Assembly: GCA_001874305.1 (NCBI GenBank) | Contig: MPCU01000010.1 | Location: forward strand, 1-64,000 | Source: Bacteriovorax sp. MedPE-SWde | Lineage (GTDB): Bacteria; Bdellovibrionota; Bacteriovoracia; Bacteriovoracales; Bacteriovoracaceae | DNA length: 64,000 bases | Direction of reading: 5' to 3' | In this document: one piece after another, positions 8,636 to 18,879 of the stretch | Numbering within the stretch: the stretch's first letter is position 1 | Layout of the letters: each line of letters starts with the position of its first letter | Position numbers and translations under genes: made by a program | Notes under the pieces: generated by a model | What the model was told of the DNA's origin: nothing | Databases searched by the model: none | The model's input: only the letters and a program-made list of their open reading frames with translations

Positions 8636-10435
8636 TTAACCTTCAAGTAAGATTGGAATATCTGGTATTTTGATTTGCTGTTGAGGTGATTGCGGTGGTG
8701 CAGGTGGTATAACTGGCATCCTAAAGTTATCTCTCTTCTTAGAAGACATACACTTTGAACCTGAACATATATCTATATACGTTTTGATTTCTTTTCCTGT
8801 TTTTGATCTGTACGGCTTCCACTGCTTTTTAGTATCTTCTTCATCCTTATCTTTACACTGAATATATACGTTAAATCCCTTTTTTAGACCTCTCTTGAAT
8901 TTGTGAGAGTTATCCGCGACAGTTTTACAACCTTTCGCCTTTTTCTGGTACTTTTCAAAAGAGCAAGTGCTATAGCGACAAGTTTCTTCTGTCTTCATTG
9001 TTAATTTGTAATGAGTATCAGAAGGCTCTTTTGTGAGCTCTATATCAAACTCCATATCATCATCTTTCTTGTCGTCATCATTGGTCGGTACGACATCAGG
9101 CTTAGTTTTAGGTTTTGGTTTTACTTGTTGAGGTACATTAACTGGTACCTTAGATGGGTGACCAATACAGTTTTCTAAATTCATTTCTCTAGAGTCTTGT
9201 TGACTCCCTTGAAAGTTGAGATCGAGATCTGCATTTATACGGTTATCATGGTCAAGCTTAATTGTTTTAGGAATATTATCTTGGCCATCAAACTCTATAG
9301 TTTGTCTAAAACCAAACTCTGCCTTCTTTTCGGTGTTCTGAATTGGAAGAGACTTATCTCCGGCCTTAAATGACCAATGGGACTTATTGATACCTTCGAA
9401 GTTAGTTAATCGCGCATCGATAGTAAGTCTGTATTTTCCGTCTAGTTCCTCTATCTCACAATTTACATTTGCTTTCGCTCCTGCAACATGAAGGAATACA
9501 TTTTGTATTTCAGGATTCTTACTTTGAAGGGCCATAAGGATATCTTCAAAGTCGCTAAATTTATTATCGATGAGGTTTGTTGCGGCACATGCAGCGTTAT
9601 CTGCATCGAGAAGAGACTTTAGTTCTTCCTGACACTTTTCATCGAGTTGTTTTATCAATGTTGGTATCTGACCTGCAATTTCTTTTGCAAAAAGATCTTT
9701 GAATTCTTTTACTGTATCTGTCGAAGCGGCCTTCATTGTTTTTTCATCATTTTCAGGAAATGCTCTTTCTGGAAAATGCTTCTTCATTTGTGAAAGAGTA
9801 AAGTCTAGTAGAGTAGGGTTTCCTTTATTATCAGTTTTAAGAGCTTTTCTTAAAAAGAATAAATCAACAGTGTTAATGTGGTACTCTTTTTGTTTTGGAA
9901 ACATGACATATGAAGGTCCAGCGAGTGCTCTATTTAACATTTGTTCTGTAAGCTTTTCTTGAGGAAACTTTTCTTTTTCTGCTTTGTCCATTGCGGCCGC
10001 AGTAAGTTCAATTTGTTGCATTGGTGTTATAGGATTTTTAATTGATTCAGCGATTAAGGCCTTTACTTCATCTTCACTCATTTTAGAGTAATCAATTTTC
10101 TCTTCTTGTAATCCAAGTTGACCTTGAAGGTAGAGAAACATAGCGCCTTTTACTTCTTTGTTATACGGAGCATAGTATCTTTCAAGATCCTTTTCTAATT
10201 TTTGTACATAAGCTTTATCGGCCTTATAATTTTGTTGAACTTTATAAAAAGTAAGAGAAGACTTAATTAGGGCGACTTCGGCCCTCTTTCGTACTAGTGC
10301 TTGAAAGTTTTCTGAATTGGATAGGTTTTCATTTAGAGAGTTCTTTAACAATCCAATTAACTGTTGGTCGCAGTTATTCGCGCTTGAATAACTGAAAACA
10401 AATATAAATGTAATAAGCAGTTTAATAATTTGCAT
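8636..10435 (-). CDS. Secreted protein of unknown function
   Basis: 599-aa ORF with N-terminal signal sequence and Pro-rich C-terminal tail. Confidence 0.6.
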   Translation of the reverse strand: MQIIKLLITFIFVFSYSSANNCDQQLIGLLKNSLNENLSNSENFQALVRKRAEVALIKSSLTFYKVQQNYKADKAYVQKLEKDLERYYAPYNKEVKGAMFLYLQGQLGLQEEKIDYSKMSEDEVKALIAESIKNPITPMQQIELTAAAMDKAEKEKFPQEKLTEQMLNRALAGPSYVMFPKQKEYHINTVDLFFLRKALKTDNKGNPTLLDFTLSQMKKHFPERAFPENDEKTMKAASTDTVKEFKDLFAKEIAGQIPTLIKQLDEKCQEELKSLLDADNAACAATNLIDNKFSDFEDILMALQSKNPEIQNVFLHVAGAKANVNCEIEELDGKYRLTIDARLTNFEGINKSHWSFKAGDKSLPIQNTEKKAEFGFRQTIEFDGQDNIPKTIKLDHDNRINADLDLNFQGSQQDSREMNLENCIGHPSKVPVNVPQQVKPKPKTKPDVVPTNDDDKKDDDMEFDIELTKEPSDTHYKLTMKTEETCRYSTCSFEKYQKKAKGCKTVADNSHKFKRGLKKGFNVYIQCKDKDEEDTKKQWKPYRSKTGKEIKTYIDICSGSKCMSSKKRDNFRMPVIPPAPPQSPQQQIKIPDIPILLEG

Positions 10436-10482
10436 TATACATATCTCTCCGTTAAATTTTATCGGCAGATAGCGTTCTTTAG

Positions 10483-11718
10483 TTGATTAAAACAGTAGGA
10501 AATGTGAAGAATATATATAAAATTAATAAGTTATACGATCAGATTAAAGAAGAAAAGTTGATGGCTGACTTAATTTCACTGGCAGGAAAAGAAGGCTTTA
10601 GGCCTCGATTAGAGCATTTAAAGGACTTGCTTAGTGCTGAAATCTCTAAAATTGAGTCTAGTGGATGTGAAGTTGTTGTTATCGCTGGAACTAACGGTAA
10701 AGGTGAAGCTGCACATGGACTAAAGTACCTTCTTGAAGAGTCTGGTAGTTCTGTCTCATTGTGGAGTAGTCCTCACGTTTTAACTATCTTAGAGCGCTTG
10801 TACATTAATGGTCACTATTTAAGCTATGAGAGACTAGAAGGCCTTTTTAATCAAGATAAGAGCACTATTAGTGAGGAGGGTCTTTCGTTCTATGAAATGC
10901 TCTTTTATATTTTCTTAAAAGAGTGTGCGAATGACATTTCTGACTTCATCATACTTGAAGTTGGTCTTGGTGGTCGTTTTGATGGAGTTAACGTTTTTAA
11001 TAACCCGTTAACTGCAATTACCTCAATTTCTTTGGATCATACTCAAATCTTAGGAAATACCTTAAAAAAGATATTATTTGAGAAGTATGGGGTTACCAGA
11101 AATGGGGGAAGACTCATATCTAGTGTTGAACAAAAACATTTAAATGAGACTCTTACCACTTGGTGCGAGCGAGATAGCATCTCATTAGATATATTAAAAT
11201 TTAAAAATAATGAAAACTACTCTCAGCGAAATCAGAGAATGTCTTTAGAGCTATTTAAAGAGTTAACGGGTGAGTGCTTTAATGGAGAGTTGCGTTGGCC
11301 ATTGACGAAGGGACGCAGAGAAAGGGTGACATTTCATAATAGAGATTTTATCTTTATAGGTGCACATAATTTGGATGGGCATCGAAAGATGCTGCAGATG
11401 ATCAAGGATGAAGACGAAGCGTCAAAAGATGACGTATTGGTGCTAAGTTTTTCAACAGGTAGAGAAGATCAAATTAAATCAATTTTAGATCTTTATCAGA
11501 CTTATCCTTGTTTATTTACTTCAAAATATCTTACTGCTTTTTCAGGAGAAAGATCTATCTGTAGTGATGATCTAAAAAGTTACTTGAAAGAAGGTTATGA
11601 TTTTTTAGAAGATTGGAATTACTTATTAAATGACCAATATAAGAATAAGAAAATATACATTACTGGATCCTACTTCTTCATTAGTGAAGTTCAAAAATAT
11701 TTCAATATGTTTACTTAG
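10483..11718 (+). CDS. folC: Folylpolyglutamate/dihydrofolate synthase family (FolC-like, Mur ligase fold); start may be the internal ATG at 10561
   Basis: VVVIAGTNGKGEAAHGLKYLLEESG; SLWSSPHVLTILERLYINGHYL; EVGLGGRFDGVNVF; SLDHTQILGNTLKKILFEKYGV. Confidence 0.8.
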   Translation: MIKTVGNVKNIYKINKLYDQIKEEKLMADLISLAGKEGFRPRLEHLKDLLSAEISKIESSGCEVVVIAGTNGKGEAAHGLKYLLEESGSSVSLWSSPHVLTILERLYINGHYLSYERLEGLFNQDKSTISEEGLSFYEMLFYIFLKECANDISDFIILEVGLGGRFDGVNVFNNPLTAITSISLDHTQILGNTLKKILFEKYGVTRNGGRLISSVEQKHLNETLTTWCERDSISLDILKFKNNENYSQRNQRMSLELFKELTGECFNGELRWPLTKGRRERVTFHNRDFIFIGAHNLDGHRKMLQMIKDEDEASKDDVLVLSFSTGREDQIKSILDLYQTYPCLFTSKYLTAFSGERSICSDDLKSYLKEGYDFLEDWNYLLNDQYKNKKIYITGSYFFISEVQKYFNMFT

Positions 11719-14077
11719 TATTTACTTACTTTCATTTCAAGTAATCGCCAAAGAAACTTTCTCATTTGGCGCCAATAATGATGTTCAAATTTTATCGGAT
11801 AAGGCCTTTAGAAAAAGTTCTGAAAACTCTTATGAAGCCCATGGAAACGTTATCATTAAACTTAAGAATGATTCAATCTATGGAGAGAAGGCTTCTCTTT
11901 CTTTTGAGACTGGACAAGGTCGAGTTTGGGGAAATGTTAGGTACGTTGGAGCGGAGTTTACTCTTTATGGTACAGAGATAAGTTATCAGCTAAAAAACGA
12001 AAACCTAACAATTGAAAATGCGAAACTTGTTGATGAAAACTTTGTAATTCTTGGAAAGAAAATACAGCGATTCGAAAATGGAAACTTTGAAGCGATTGAT
12101 GCCGAATACTCTACTTGTAAAGATTGTCCTGAGTCTTGGAGTATTCAAGGGAGTGAAGTTCGAGTAATCCCTAATGAATATATTTATATGAAGCATGCCT
12201 TTGTAAAAATTAAAGGCGTTATTGTTGTCTATATCCCATATATAGTTCTACCTATAAAAAAGGACAGAGAGTCTGGGCTTCTCTTTCCAAAGTTAGGTTT
12301 TGATCTTGAAAAAGGCTTCTATTTTCAACAACCTTATTTTTGGGCAATCAATAAGAGCTCCGACCTCACTCTTTCTCCAACTTCTTACGGCCAGCGTGCA
12401 GTAGGTACAGAGTGGGAATATAGAAAGGCCATAAATAATGATTCTGACTTTTCATTATTTAATATGCAGAGTTTGGATAGAATCTGGAAACCTGGAAAGC
12501 TGAATGAGGACTTGAATTCTCAACGAGACTTGAGACAGTTCTATGATTTCCAATATTTCTATAAACCAAATAATATGCGCTCATTATATTCTCGTGGAAA
12601 ATATCTTTCTGATTTAGATATCCTTAGTGACTATAATACTTACCTTGAAAGTAGATTATTAGATAATGAACATGGATATATGGCCGGAGTGCAAGAGGTT
12701 TTTCCTAACTTCTATATTGCTGCAGAAGGAAACTTTCAAAATAACAGTTTCCATTCGAATCCAAAAGGCTTTGACCATTCCTATGTTCAGTCTTTAGGCC
12801 AAATTGAACTTGCCCATACTCCTGTTAACTTTATTCAATCTAGCGGACCCATATCGAAGATCTCCCTTTGGCAGAGTTTAAAGTTTGACTACTTTAAACA
12901 GAACCACGTTGAAGAATCTGAAAATATTAGAAATATCCAAAGAGCAGATTATACACCAACAGTTGATATACATTTTAGACCCTTTGGTCCACTTAACTTA
13001 AAGACGCAACTGCAACTTGATTATCAGCATTATAATATTCCCCATGAGGTTGTTGGCACTCAGTCTGCCAGAAAATATGGAAAATCGATCAAATCTTCAC
13101 TATGGTTTGAAGTTGAAAAGATTTTTGGTCACCCTTATATTGAACAAGTTAAAACGCCTCCTGTTATAGAAGAGACAAGTTCAAGTCATTTAATCTCAGA
13201 TGTTCCAAATATAAAGAAAGAAACCAAGACACAGGAAGTTATTCATAGTTCATATAAGCATCTTTTAAAGTATGGGATAAATCACTCATTCTATGAAGCG
13301 CAAGAGATTAGTGGAAATAAGAAGCTGCAAGACCAGTTTCTAAAAGATAGTACAGAAGGGCGTTTTGATACTAGAGATACTGTCAAAGGACGAGATCAGA
13401 ATATTTTTGATGTTGCCACGAGAACAGATCTTCCTGAATCGAATACTCTTGAATTTGCGATTGGAAATTCTCTACTAAAGAAAAGTCCTAGAGCTAATAT
13501 GAAACCTTTTGAAAATTTTAAATATCAAATGGATAACTTTGATTATTCTAAGATTGCATATTTTGATATTTCTCAAGGTCTACTTCTCGACACTGATGAT
13601 GGAACTAGAGAACTTGAGTTTGAAGAAAGGCTTACGAGACTCTATACAAATTTTGGACTTTCATTTGGTAACTTCAGTATCTCTGGTTCAGAGTATTATT
13701 TCCATCAGACTGATGAGCATATTACTTCATTAGGAATTGATCATAACTTAAAGTATTTTCTCTATAGTATTGACTATGTATATGACTCTTTCTCTGCGCA
13801 ACGAAGGTATACAACACTCGACTTTAAGTTCTTCTTTTCTGATTTTTTTGAAATGAGGATGGGGCATTATTTTGATTTTGAAAAGGATAGAGTTTATGAG
13901 TCTTACTTAGGAGGTTTATATATTCCTAAGAATAACTGTTGGAAACTTGATGTTGAGTATCGTCAAAAAGACCAAATTAGAAATGGCTCATTAACTAAAG
14001 ACCAGATATTTGGATTTAACTTTCTTCTAAATTACAATAGTAAGGGGTTTAATTCGGTCTTAGGACTTAAGCTTTAA
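11684..14077 (+). CDS. lptD: LPS-assembly protein LptD (probable GTG start at 11684 giving a clean signal peptide)
   Basis: OstA-type N-domain, PIKKDRESGLLFPKLGFDLEKGFYFQQPYFWAINKSSDLTLSPT, C-terminal beta-barrel; VKFKNISICLLSIYLLSFQVIAKE. Confidence 0.85.
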   Translation: MKFKNISICLLSIYLLSFQVIAKETFSFGANNDVQILSDKAFRKSSENSYEAHGNVIIKLKNDSIYGEKASLSFETGQGRVWGNVRYVGAEFTLYGTEISYQLKNENLTIENAKLVDENFVILGKKIQRFENGNFEAIDAEYSTCKDCPESWSIQGSEVRVIPNEYIYMKHAFVKIKGVIVVYIPYIVLPIKKDRESGLLFPKLGFDLEKGFYFQQPYFWAINKSSDLTLSPTSYGQRAVGTEWEYRKAINNDSDFSLFNMQSLDRIWKPGKLNEDLNSQRDLRQFYDFQYFYKPNNMRSLYSRGKYLSDLDILSDYNTYLESRLLDNEHGYMAGVQEVFPNFYIAAEGNFQNNSFHSNPKGFDHSYVQSLGQIELAHTPVNFIQSSGPISKISLWQSLKFDYFKQNHVEESENIRNIQRADYTPTVDIHFRPFGPLNLKTQLQLDYQHYNIPHEVVGTQSARKYGKSIKSSLWFEVEKIFGHPYIEQVKTPPVIEETSSSHLISDVPNIKKETKTQEVIHSSYKHLLKYGINHSFYEAQEISGNKKLQDQFLKDSTEGRFDTRDTVKGRDQNIFDVATRTDLPESNTLEFAIGNSLLKKSPRANMKPFENFKYQMDNFDYSKIAYFDISQGLLLDTDDGTRELEFEERLTRLYTNFGLSFGNFSISGSEYYFHQTDEHITSLGIDHNLKYFLYSIDYVYDSFSAQRRYTTLDFKFFFSDFFEMRMGHYFDFEKDRVYESYLGGLYIPKNNCWKLDVEYRQKDQIRNGSLTKDQIFGFNFLLNYNSKGFNSVLGLKL

Positions 14078-14694
14078 TGATTCACTTCATAGACTTTGAT
14101 GATAGTTTCAATTTAAATATTGTAGAAAATCTTCGAAGAATTTCCCATTGTGAAGTTACACACTTTAGTTTACTTGATTCACTGTACTCGAAAATAAAGG
14201 CTAAGGACGTAATCTGTTTTGGTCCAGGCCCTGGCCATGTTGATGATTATAAAGAGATAAACAGGACAGTATCTAAACTAGCTTTAAGAGACGATATTTT
14301 TCTTATGGGGATCTGTCTTGGTCATCAGATTTTACTAAAGACTGGCTTCGAAGCTGTTGTAAAGAAAAGTCCAAGGCCTATGCATGGACGAACAATAAAG
14401 CTGGTATATGACGGAAACCGTCAAGATTTAAAGAAGCTTCATGCACAAGTAGTTCAAAGGTATAATTCTTGGTGTGTTGAAATTTCTAATAAAGATATCA
14501 ATATATTAGAGGATACATTGACTGATTCCTTAGGAGAGTTGGCGCTTGTTTCTATTCCTAATCGATTCTTAACTATGCAGTTTCATCCTGAATCTGTTGG
14601 AACATCTTGCCCTGATATTTTTTTTCAACCAGTAGCAGCATTTTTAAGATACTCTATATATGATGGAAATAATCAAGCTAAGCGGAATTTATGA
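14077..14694 (+). CDS. Class I glutamine amidotransferase (PabA/TrpG-like)
   Basis: FGPGPGHVDDY; MGICLGHQILL; MQFHPES triad motifs. Confidence 0.85.
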   Translation: MIHFIDFDDSFNLNIVENLRRISHCEVTHFSLLDSLYSKIKAKDVICFGPGPGHVDDYKEINRTVSKLALRDDIFLMGICLGHQILLKTGFEAVVKKSPRPMHGRTIKLVYDGNRQDLKKLHAQVVQRYNSWCVEISNKDINILEDTLTDSLGELALVSIPNRFLTMQFHPESVGTSCPDIFFQPVAAFLRYSIYDGNNQAKRNL

Positions 14695-15316
14695 CAAACG
14701 AACTTTAAAAATGGCCCAAGAAATTGGTGTTAAGTTCTTTGAATTTGATTTTCGCCCCCGCAGTTTTAATTTCGTTCAACAGTATGTATTAGAAGAAGTT
14801 TTAGAGTCTGTTACGAGTAGTGATGATATCGTTTCACTACATTTTCAAAATGAAGCTAACTTCGTGGTTGATAATATTTTGAATAGCTTCAAAGACATTG
14901 CTATTAAGCCTCAGCTTGTTTTTTCGGATACTCAGTCACCTGTTTACTATGATTCTTTTAAACGTCCATATATGTGGCATCATTCGCCGGACGCTGATCT
15001 TAAGGCCGTATTAAAATCTAAGTATAATATGGGTATAATTCTTAGTTATGGATACTTAGAAGACCTTCACCGTCTAGGTACGCTACAGAGCTTCATTACT
15101 AATCTCTATGTTCAACTAAAGGAAGTTGGAGGGTTAAACAAAACAATTGGCCTTAAGATCGATTGGGACAGTAACCTCGCTCCAAGTATTTTTGAGTTAG
15201 TTGACTTTGACTTTCTTGATTTACCTATAAATGACAAAGTAGAAGTGTGCTATAGAAATGTAGATTCAACTAAGCTTCGAAGAAATATAGAAATTCTCAA
15301 GAATCTTGCTTGCTAA
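14660..15316 (+). CDS. TrpF (phosphoribosylanthranilate isomerase)-like barrel protein, probably catalytically divergent
   Basis: IIKLSGIYDKRTLKMAQEIGVKFFEFDFRPRSFNFV resembles the TrpF VKICGI..DA..A.E.GAD.iGFvFyP.SpR.V N-terminus; Cys replaced by Ser. Confidence 0.5.
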   Translation: MMEIIKLSGIYDKRTLKMAQEIGVKFFEFDFRPRSFNFVQQYVLEEVLESVTSSDDIVSLHFQNEANFVVDNILNSFKDIAIKPQLVFSDTQSPVYYDSFKRPYMWHHSPDADLKAVLKSKYNMGIILSYGYLEDLHRLGTLQSFITNLYVQLKEVGGLNKTIGLKIDWDSNLAPSIFELVDFDFLDLPINDKVEVCYRNVDSTKLRRNIEILKNLAC

Positions 15317-15344
15317 AGCAGTAGAATAATCCTAAAAATTCCAT

Positions 15345-16106
15345 ATGAAAATTCTTATAAGTAATGATGATGGTATATATGCACCGGGTATTAATATTTT
15401 GCATGAGGCACTTTGTGACATTGCAGATGTGACAGTAGTCGCTCCACTGACCGAGAGAAGCGCTACAGGACAAACCTTAACTCTTGATCATCCGATTCGT
15501 GTAGAAGAGATTAAAAAAGGCTTCTACGGTACCACAGGCTATCCAGCTGACTGTACTCTTATGGGAATCATTCATATCCTTGACGAGAAACCAGATCTTG
15601 TTATATCTGGAATAAATCGTGGTGCGAACCTTGGTCAAGATATTTACTATTCTGGTACTGCCGCTGCGGCCAGACAGGGAAGCTTTCATGATGTTCCTTC
15701 AATTGCTGTTAGTACTGTAATTGATGGAAAGTCTCATGACTTTAAAGATATTCACTTTGATACTGCTGCTCAATTTATGAGAAAAATGGTTCTAGATGGT
15801 ACTTATAAGAATATTTCACCACTAACAATGCTAAATATTAATGTTCCAAACCTTGCTGCATGCGATATTGAAGGTGTTAAGGTAACTAAGCTTGGTCAAA
15901 GATTCTACTCTGAAGAAGTTGAAAAAAGGCTAGATTCCAAAAATAGGGAGTATTTCTGGATAGGTGGTAAGTTCCTTGGTCACTCAAAAGAGGCCGGTAC
16001 AGATTGCTATGCTATTGATAACAGGCAAATCTCGATCAATCCACTCAACCTTTTGGGGGATTCAGCCGAAGAATTCTCTAAGTGGACGGAAATATTTGCC
16101 GATTAA
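15345..16106 (+). CDS. surE: 5'/3'-nucleotidase SurE
   Basis: MKILISNDDGIYAPGI; PLTERSATGQTLTLDHPIRV; SGINRGANLGQDIYYSGTAAAARQG. Confidence 0.96.
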   Translation: MKILISNDDGIYAPGINILHEALCDIADVTVVAPLTERSATGQTLTLDHPIRVEEIKKGFYGTTGYPADCTLMGIIHILDEKPDLVISGINRGANLGQDIYYSGTAAAARQGSFHDVPSIAVSTVIDGKSHDFKDIHFDTAAQFMRKMVLDGTYKNISPLTMLNINVPNLAACDIEGVKVTKLGQRFYSEEVEKRLDSKNREYFWIGGKFLGHSKEAGTDCYAIDNRQISINPLNLLGDSAEEFSKWTEIFAD

Positions 16107-16164
16107 TGGCGTTTCTTAGCTAAGTCTTTAAGAAAGAGACTCCGTCCAAACTTAGGGCGAGAAA

Positions 16165-16821
16165 ATGATCTTCAAAAGATTTCTAGTATTATTTATATTT
16201 TGTTTTATAACATCATGTTCTTCTATGAGAAGTGGACGTTATGTAACGTTAACAAAAAACTATTCTGCTGAAAATTTAGAAAAGTTATTTCATGTTCCGG
16301 CCTGGAAGATTAAAGAGTTTAATAAGGGAAGATCATTTAAAAGAGGAACTCAGATTTTCATTCCTACTAAAGGTGGAGTTGTGGCCTCTCAATATAATGG
16401 TAGAAGTATTGCTAGTGTAAACTATAAGGCGCTTAGATCAGCATCTCGCTTTCTATGGCCAGTACCTTCATCAAAACGTGTCTCTTCAAAGTTTGGACGT
16501 CGCTGGGGTAGAAAGCATGAAGGAATCGATATTGCTGCACGAAGAGGCGCACATATTATAGCAGCGGATGATGGGGTTGTTGTTTATTCTGGTAAAGAGC
16601 TTGGTGGTTATGGAAATATAACTGTCGTGTCACATCCTGATGGCTTTTTTACAGTCTATGCTCACGCAGATAAGAACTATACTAGAAAAGGTCAGAAAGT
16701 TCATAGAGGCCAAGTTATAGCAGCTGTAGGAAGCACTGGTCGCTCAAGTGGGAATCACCTTCACTTTGAAGTGAGAAGAGACTCCCATGCTTTTGATCCT
16801 AAGAAATTCTTTAAGCACTAA
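16165..16821 (+). CDS. LysM + M23 peptidase lipoprotein (NlpD-like)
   Basis: Lipobox FCFITSCSS; HEGIDIAARRGAHI; YAHADKNYTRKGQKVHRGQVIAAVGSTGRSSGNHLHFEVR with Zn ligands intact. Confidence 0.88.
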   Translation: MIFKRFLVLFIFCFITSCSSMRSGRYVTLTKNYSAENLEKLFHVPAWKIKEFNKGRSFKRGTQIFIPTKGGVVASQYNGRSIASVNYKALRSASRFLWPVPSSKRVSSKFGRRWGRKHEGIDIAARRGAHIIAADDGVVVYSGKELGGYGNITVVSHPDGFFTVYAHADKNYTRKGQKVHRGQVIAAVGSTGRSSGNHLHFEVRRDSHAFDPKKFFKH

Positions 16822-16829
16822 GTCTAAGC

Positions 16830-17423
16830 TTAGTCTTCTTTCTTAGATGCAATATTCATTAATTTGAAATACATGATAGCGGTATTTATCGCATCCTCAA
16901 GTGCAGTATGAGCAACTTCGCCCATATCTAAGTGTGACATTAATTTTGAGCCAGACTCACATTCTGCTGGAATATGCTTCATATCTATTAAATTATATGC
17001 AACAGAAGAGAGATCTAATTGTCTATGGTTAAAGTACTTTCTCATAAATTCCCAACCTAGATCTCTAGTTAGGAATGGCAGGTCTATAGCACTCATCGAT
17101 TTTCCAAATAATGTGATTCTCTCATTGCTAAAATAATTTTTAACATCAGAAGATTCCAAGTATGAGATTAACTCATTTTTAAAGGCTTCGATTTCTATAC
17201 CTTCATTATGGGCCTTATCAATGAGCTCTTTGTTATGGTCAATTACCCATTGATTAAGTTTAGGCTTAAGTGATTCGAATGAAGGACATTTAATAAAGAA
17301 GTGTCTTTTAAGGGATTCTTCAAATTCTTGTTTTTCACTACAAAATGGAATCATTGCAAACTCTATAATCAGGTCATGCTCTTCAAGGCCTGTTGCTTCA
17401 ATATCAAATGACAAATACTTCAT
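16830..17423 (-). CDS. DnaQ-like 3'-5' exonuclease
   Basis: LSFDIEATGLEEHDLIIEFAMIPF; HTALEDAINTAIMYFKL. Confidence 0.75.
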   Translation of the reverse strand: MKYLSFDIEATGLEEHDLIIEFAMIPFCSEKQEFEESLKRHFFIKCPSFESLKPKLNQWVIDHNKELIDKAHNEGIEIEAFKNELISYLESSDVKNYFSNERITLFGKSMSAIDLPFLTRDLGWEFMRKYFNHRQLDLSSVAYNLIDMKHIPAECESGSKLMSHLDMGEVAHTALEDAINTAIMYFKLMNIASKKED

Positions 17424-17431
17424 AATTTTTC

Positions 17432-17689
17432 CTATAAGTAATTGAGTACGACCTTGTGGCCATATTTATTTATAAAATCATGTACGGTAATTTGACATGA
17501 TATAACACTTTCATTTACAGAGCAAAGCTTGCAAGCATTTACCCCTGAACAACTTGAGGCCACCGGGATTCCATTTACAATGAGTAGCTCCATTAAAGTC
17601 ATCTGATCTTCTCCAGAAATTATCTGAGAAGATATAGCAATTTCCTTAACAGTCTTTTGAGATGCATTACCAAAAACTATTAATGACAC
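17432..17689 (-). CDS. Small 2Fe-2S ferredoxin-like protein
   Basis: LMELLIVNGIPVASSCSGVNACKLCSVNESVISCQ (C-x5-C-x2-C-x8-C). Confidence 0.5.
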   Translation of the reverse strand: MSLIVFGNASQKTVKEIAISSQIISGEDQMTLMELLIVNGIPVASSCSGVNACKLCSVNESVISCQITVHDFINKYGHKVVLNYL

Positions 17690-18879
17690 TTTAGTATACC
17701 AGTCCTAGGTTCTTTAAATATTTCAAAACCTTTATTGTAGGAGATGATATCTACCTTACCAAGGGTTGGAACATTGTAAACTGATCGATCTTTATCAATA
17801 ATTTTCTTTCTTCCATAAATCTCTTGAATAGTTCTTTCTGGATAGAGAAGATTTACATGTCTTTTAAGATTTATAATTTCTTTTGGTCCATCCGAGCTTG
17901 AACTGCTCTTTAGAACATTATTAATTAACTGTTCTGAATGAATAAGGTTCTTCGCTAAGATAAACTCTGTTCCCTTATTTGCCGAGCAGATAGCAGCATT
18001 AAAAGAAGAGATAGGATGAGATTTAAGTATAAACTCACCACTAATGTATTTCTGAGAACTTGGCATTGAGCTTGTTAGTGATATAAAGAAGTTATCCTCA
18101 TTAACAAAGACACCAAAGAAATTTGATTTTATTTGATTTGTTTTACGTTGAAATATTGGATTAGAACTAAATAATCTATTGTCAAAGTTACAAGTATATT
18201 TATCTGTAGCATTAAAGAGTTGTGTGACTTTAAATACGTCTTTATTCATTGTTCTTAAGCTTCTGATAACTTTTTGAAAGCTAGGAGATTGAATACTTTC
18301 TCCTTGTCGAACAATTTGATTACCCTTAAATACATACCTTCTTATTTGTTTGTCCTTATAAAATGCTACTTTATTTCTCTCTATGAAGTTTTGAATTGGA
18401 GCAGAAACAGGAATTAATGATGGAAACTTTGAATCAATCTCTCTTGCATAGAAATTTAGGCTTCTGCGTACCTTATAATACTTCCTTACTTCTTCGAGTC
18501 CGACTATAAAGCTAACACTCTCTGATGACTTTGGTGCAGTTACAAGAAAGAACTCTTTTCCTTTGTACTTTACGAAATTAAGTGTTCTTGAGTTTAAGGT
18601 TGTAGCATCTGGTCTTGAGGCCAGCTGTATCAAAGACCACTTAAAGAAATTATCTAATAGTGATCCCTTATGATCTTGCATGAATTTAGCATATCTTTTA
18701 TTAAGCTTAGAATTTTCACTATGAACAAGGATCTTCTCTCTTTTGACAGGGCACATGATGTCAGTCTTTTTAAGTTTAGCTTCATTAACATCGTCAAATG
18801 AAAATTTTGCACAGGAACTTAGAAGAAGTAGTGATAAGAGAGTTATTGAATAAACTTTTTTATTAATCATGTATCTCAA
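17680..18879 (-). CDS. Lipoprotein of unknown function
   Basis: Lipobox LLLLSSCAKF; 399 aa ORF. Confidence 0.6.
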   Translation of the reverse strand: MRYMINKKVYSITLLSLLLLSSCAKFSFDDVNEAKLKKTDIMCPVKREKILVHSENSKLNKRYAKFMQDHKGSLLDNFFKWSLIQLASRPDATTLNSRTLNFVKYKGKEFFLVTAPKSSESVSFIVGLEEVRKYYKVRRSLNFYAREIDSKFPSLIPVSAPIQNFIERNKVAFYKDKQIRRYVFKGNQIVRQGESIQSPSFQKVIRSLRTMNKDVFKVTQLFNATDKYTCNFDNRLFSSNPIFQRKTNQIKSNFFGVFVNEDNFFISLTSSMPSSQKYISGEFILKSHPISSFNAAICSANKGTEFILAKNLIHSEQLINNVLKSSSSSDGPKEIINLKRHVNLLYPERTIQEIYGRKKIIDKDRSVYNVPTLGKVDIISYNKGFEIFKEPRTGILKCH

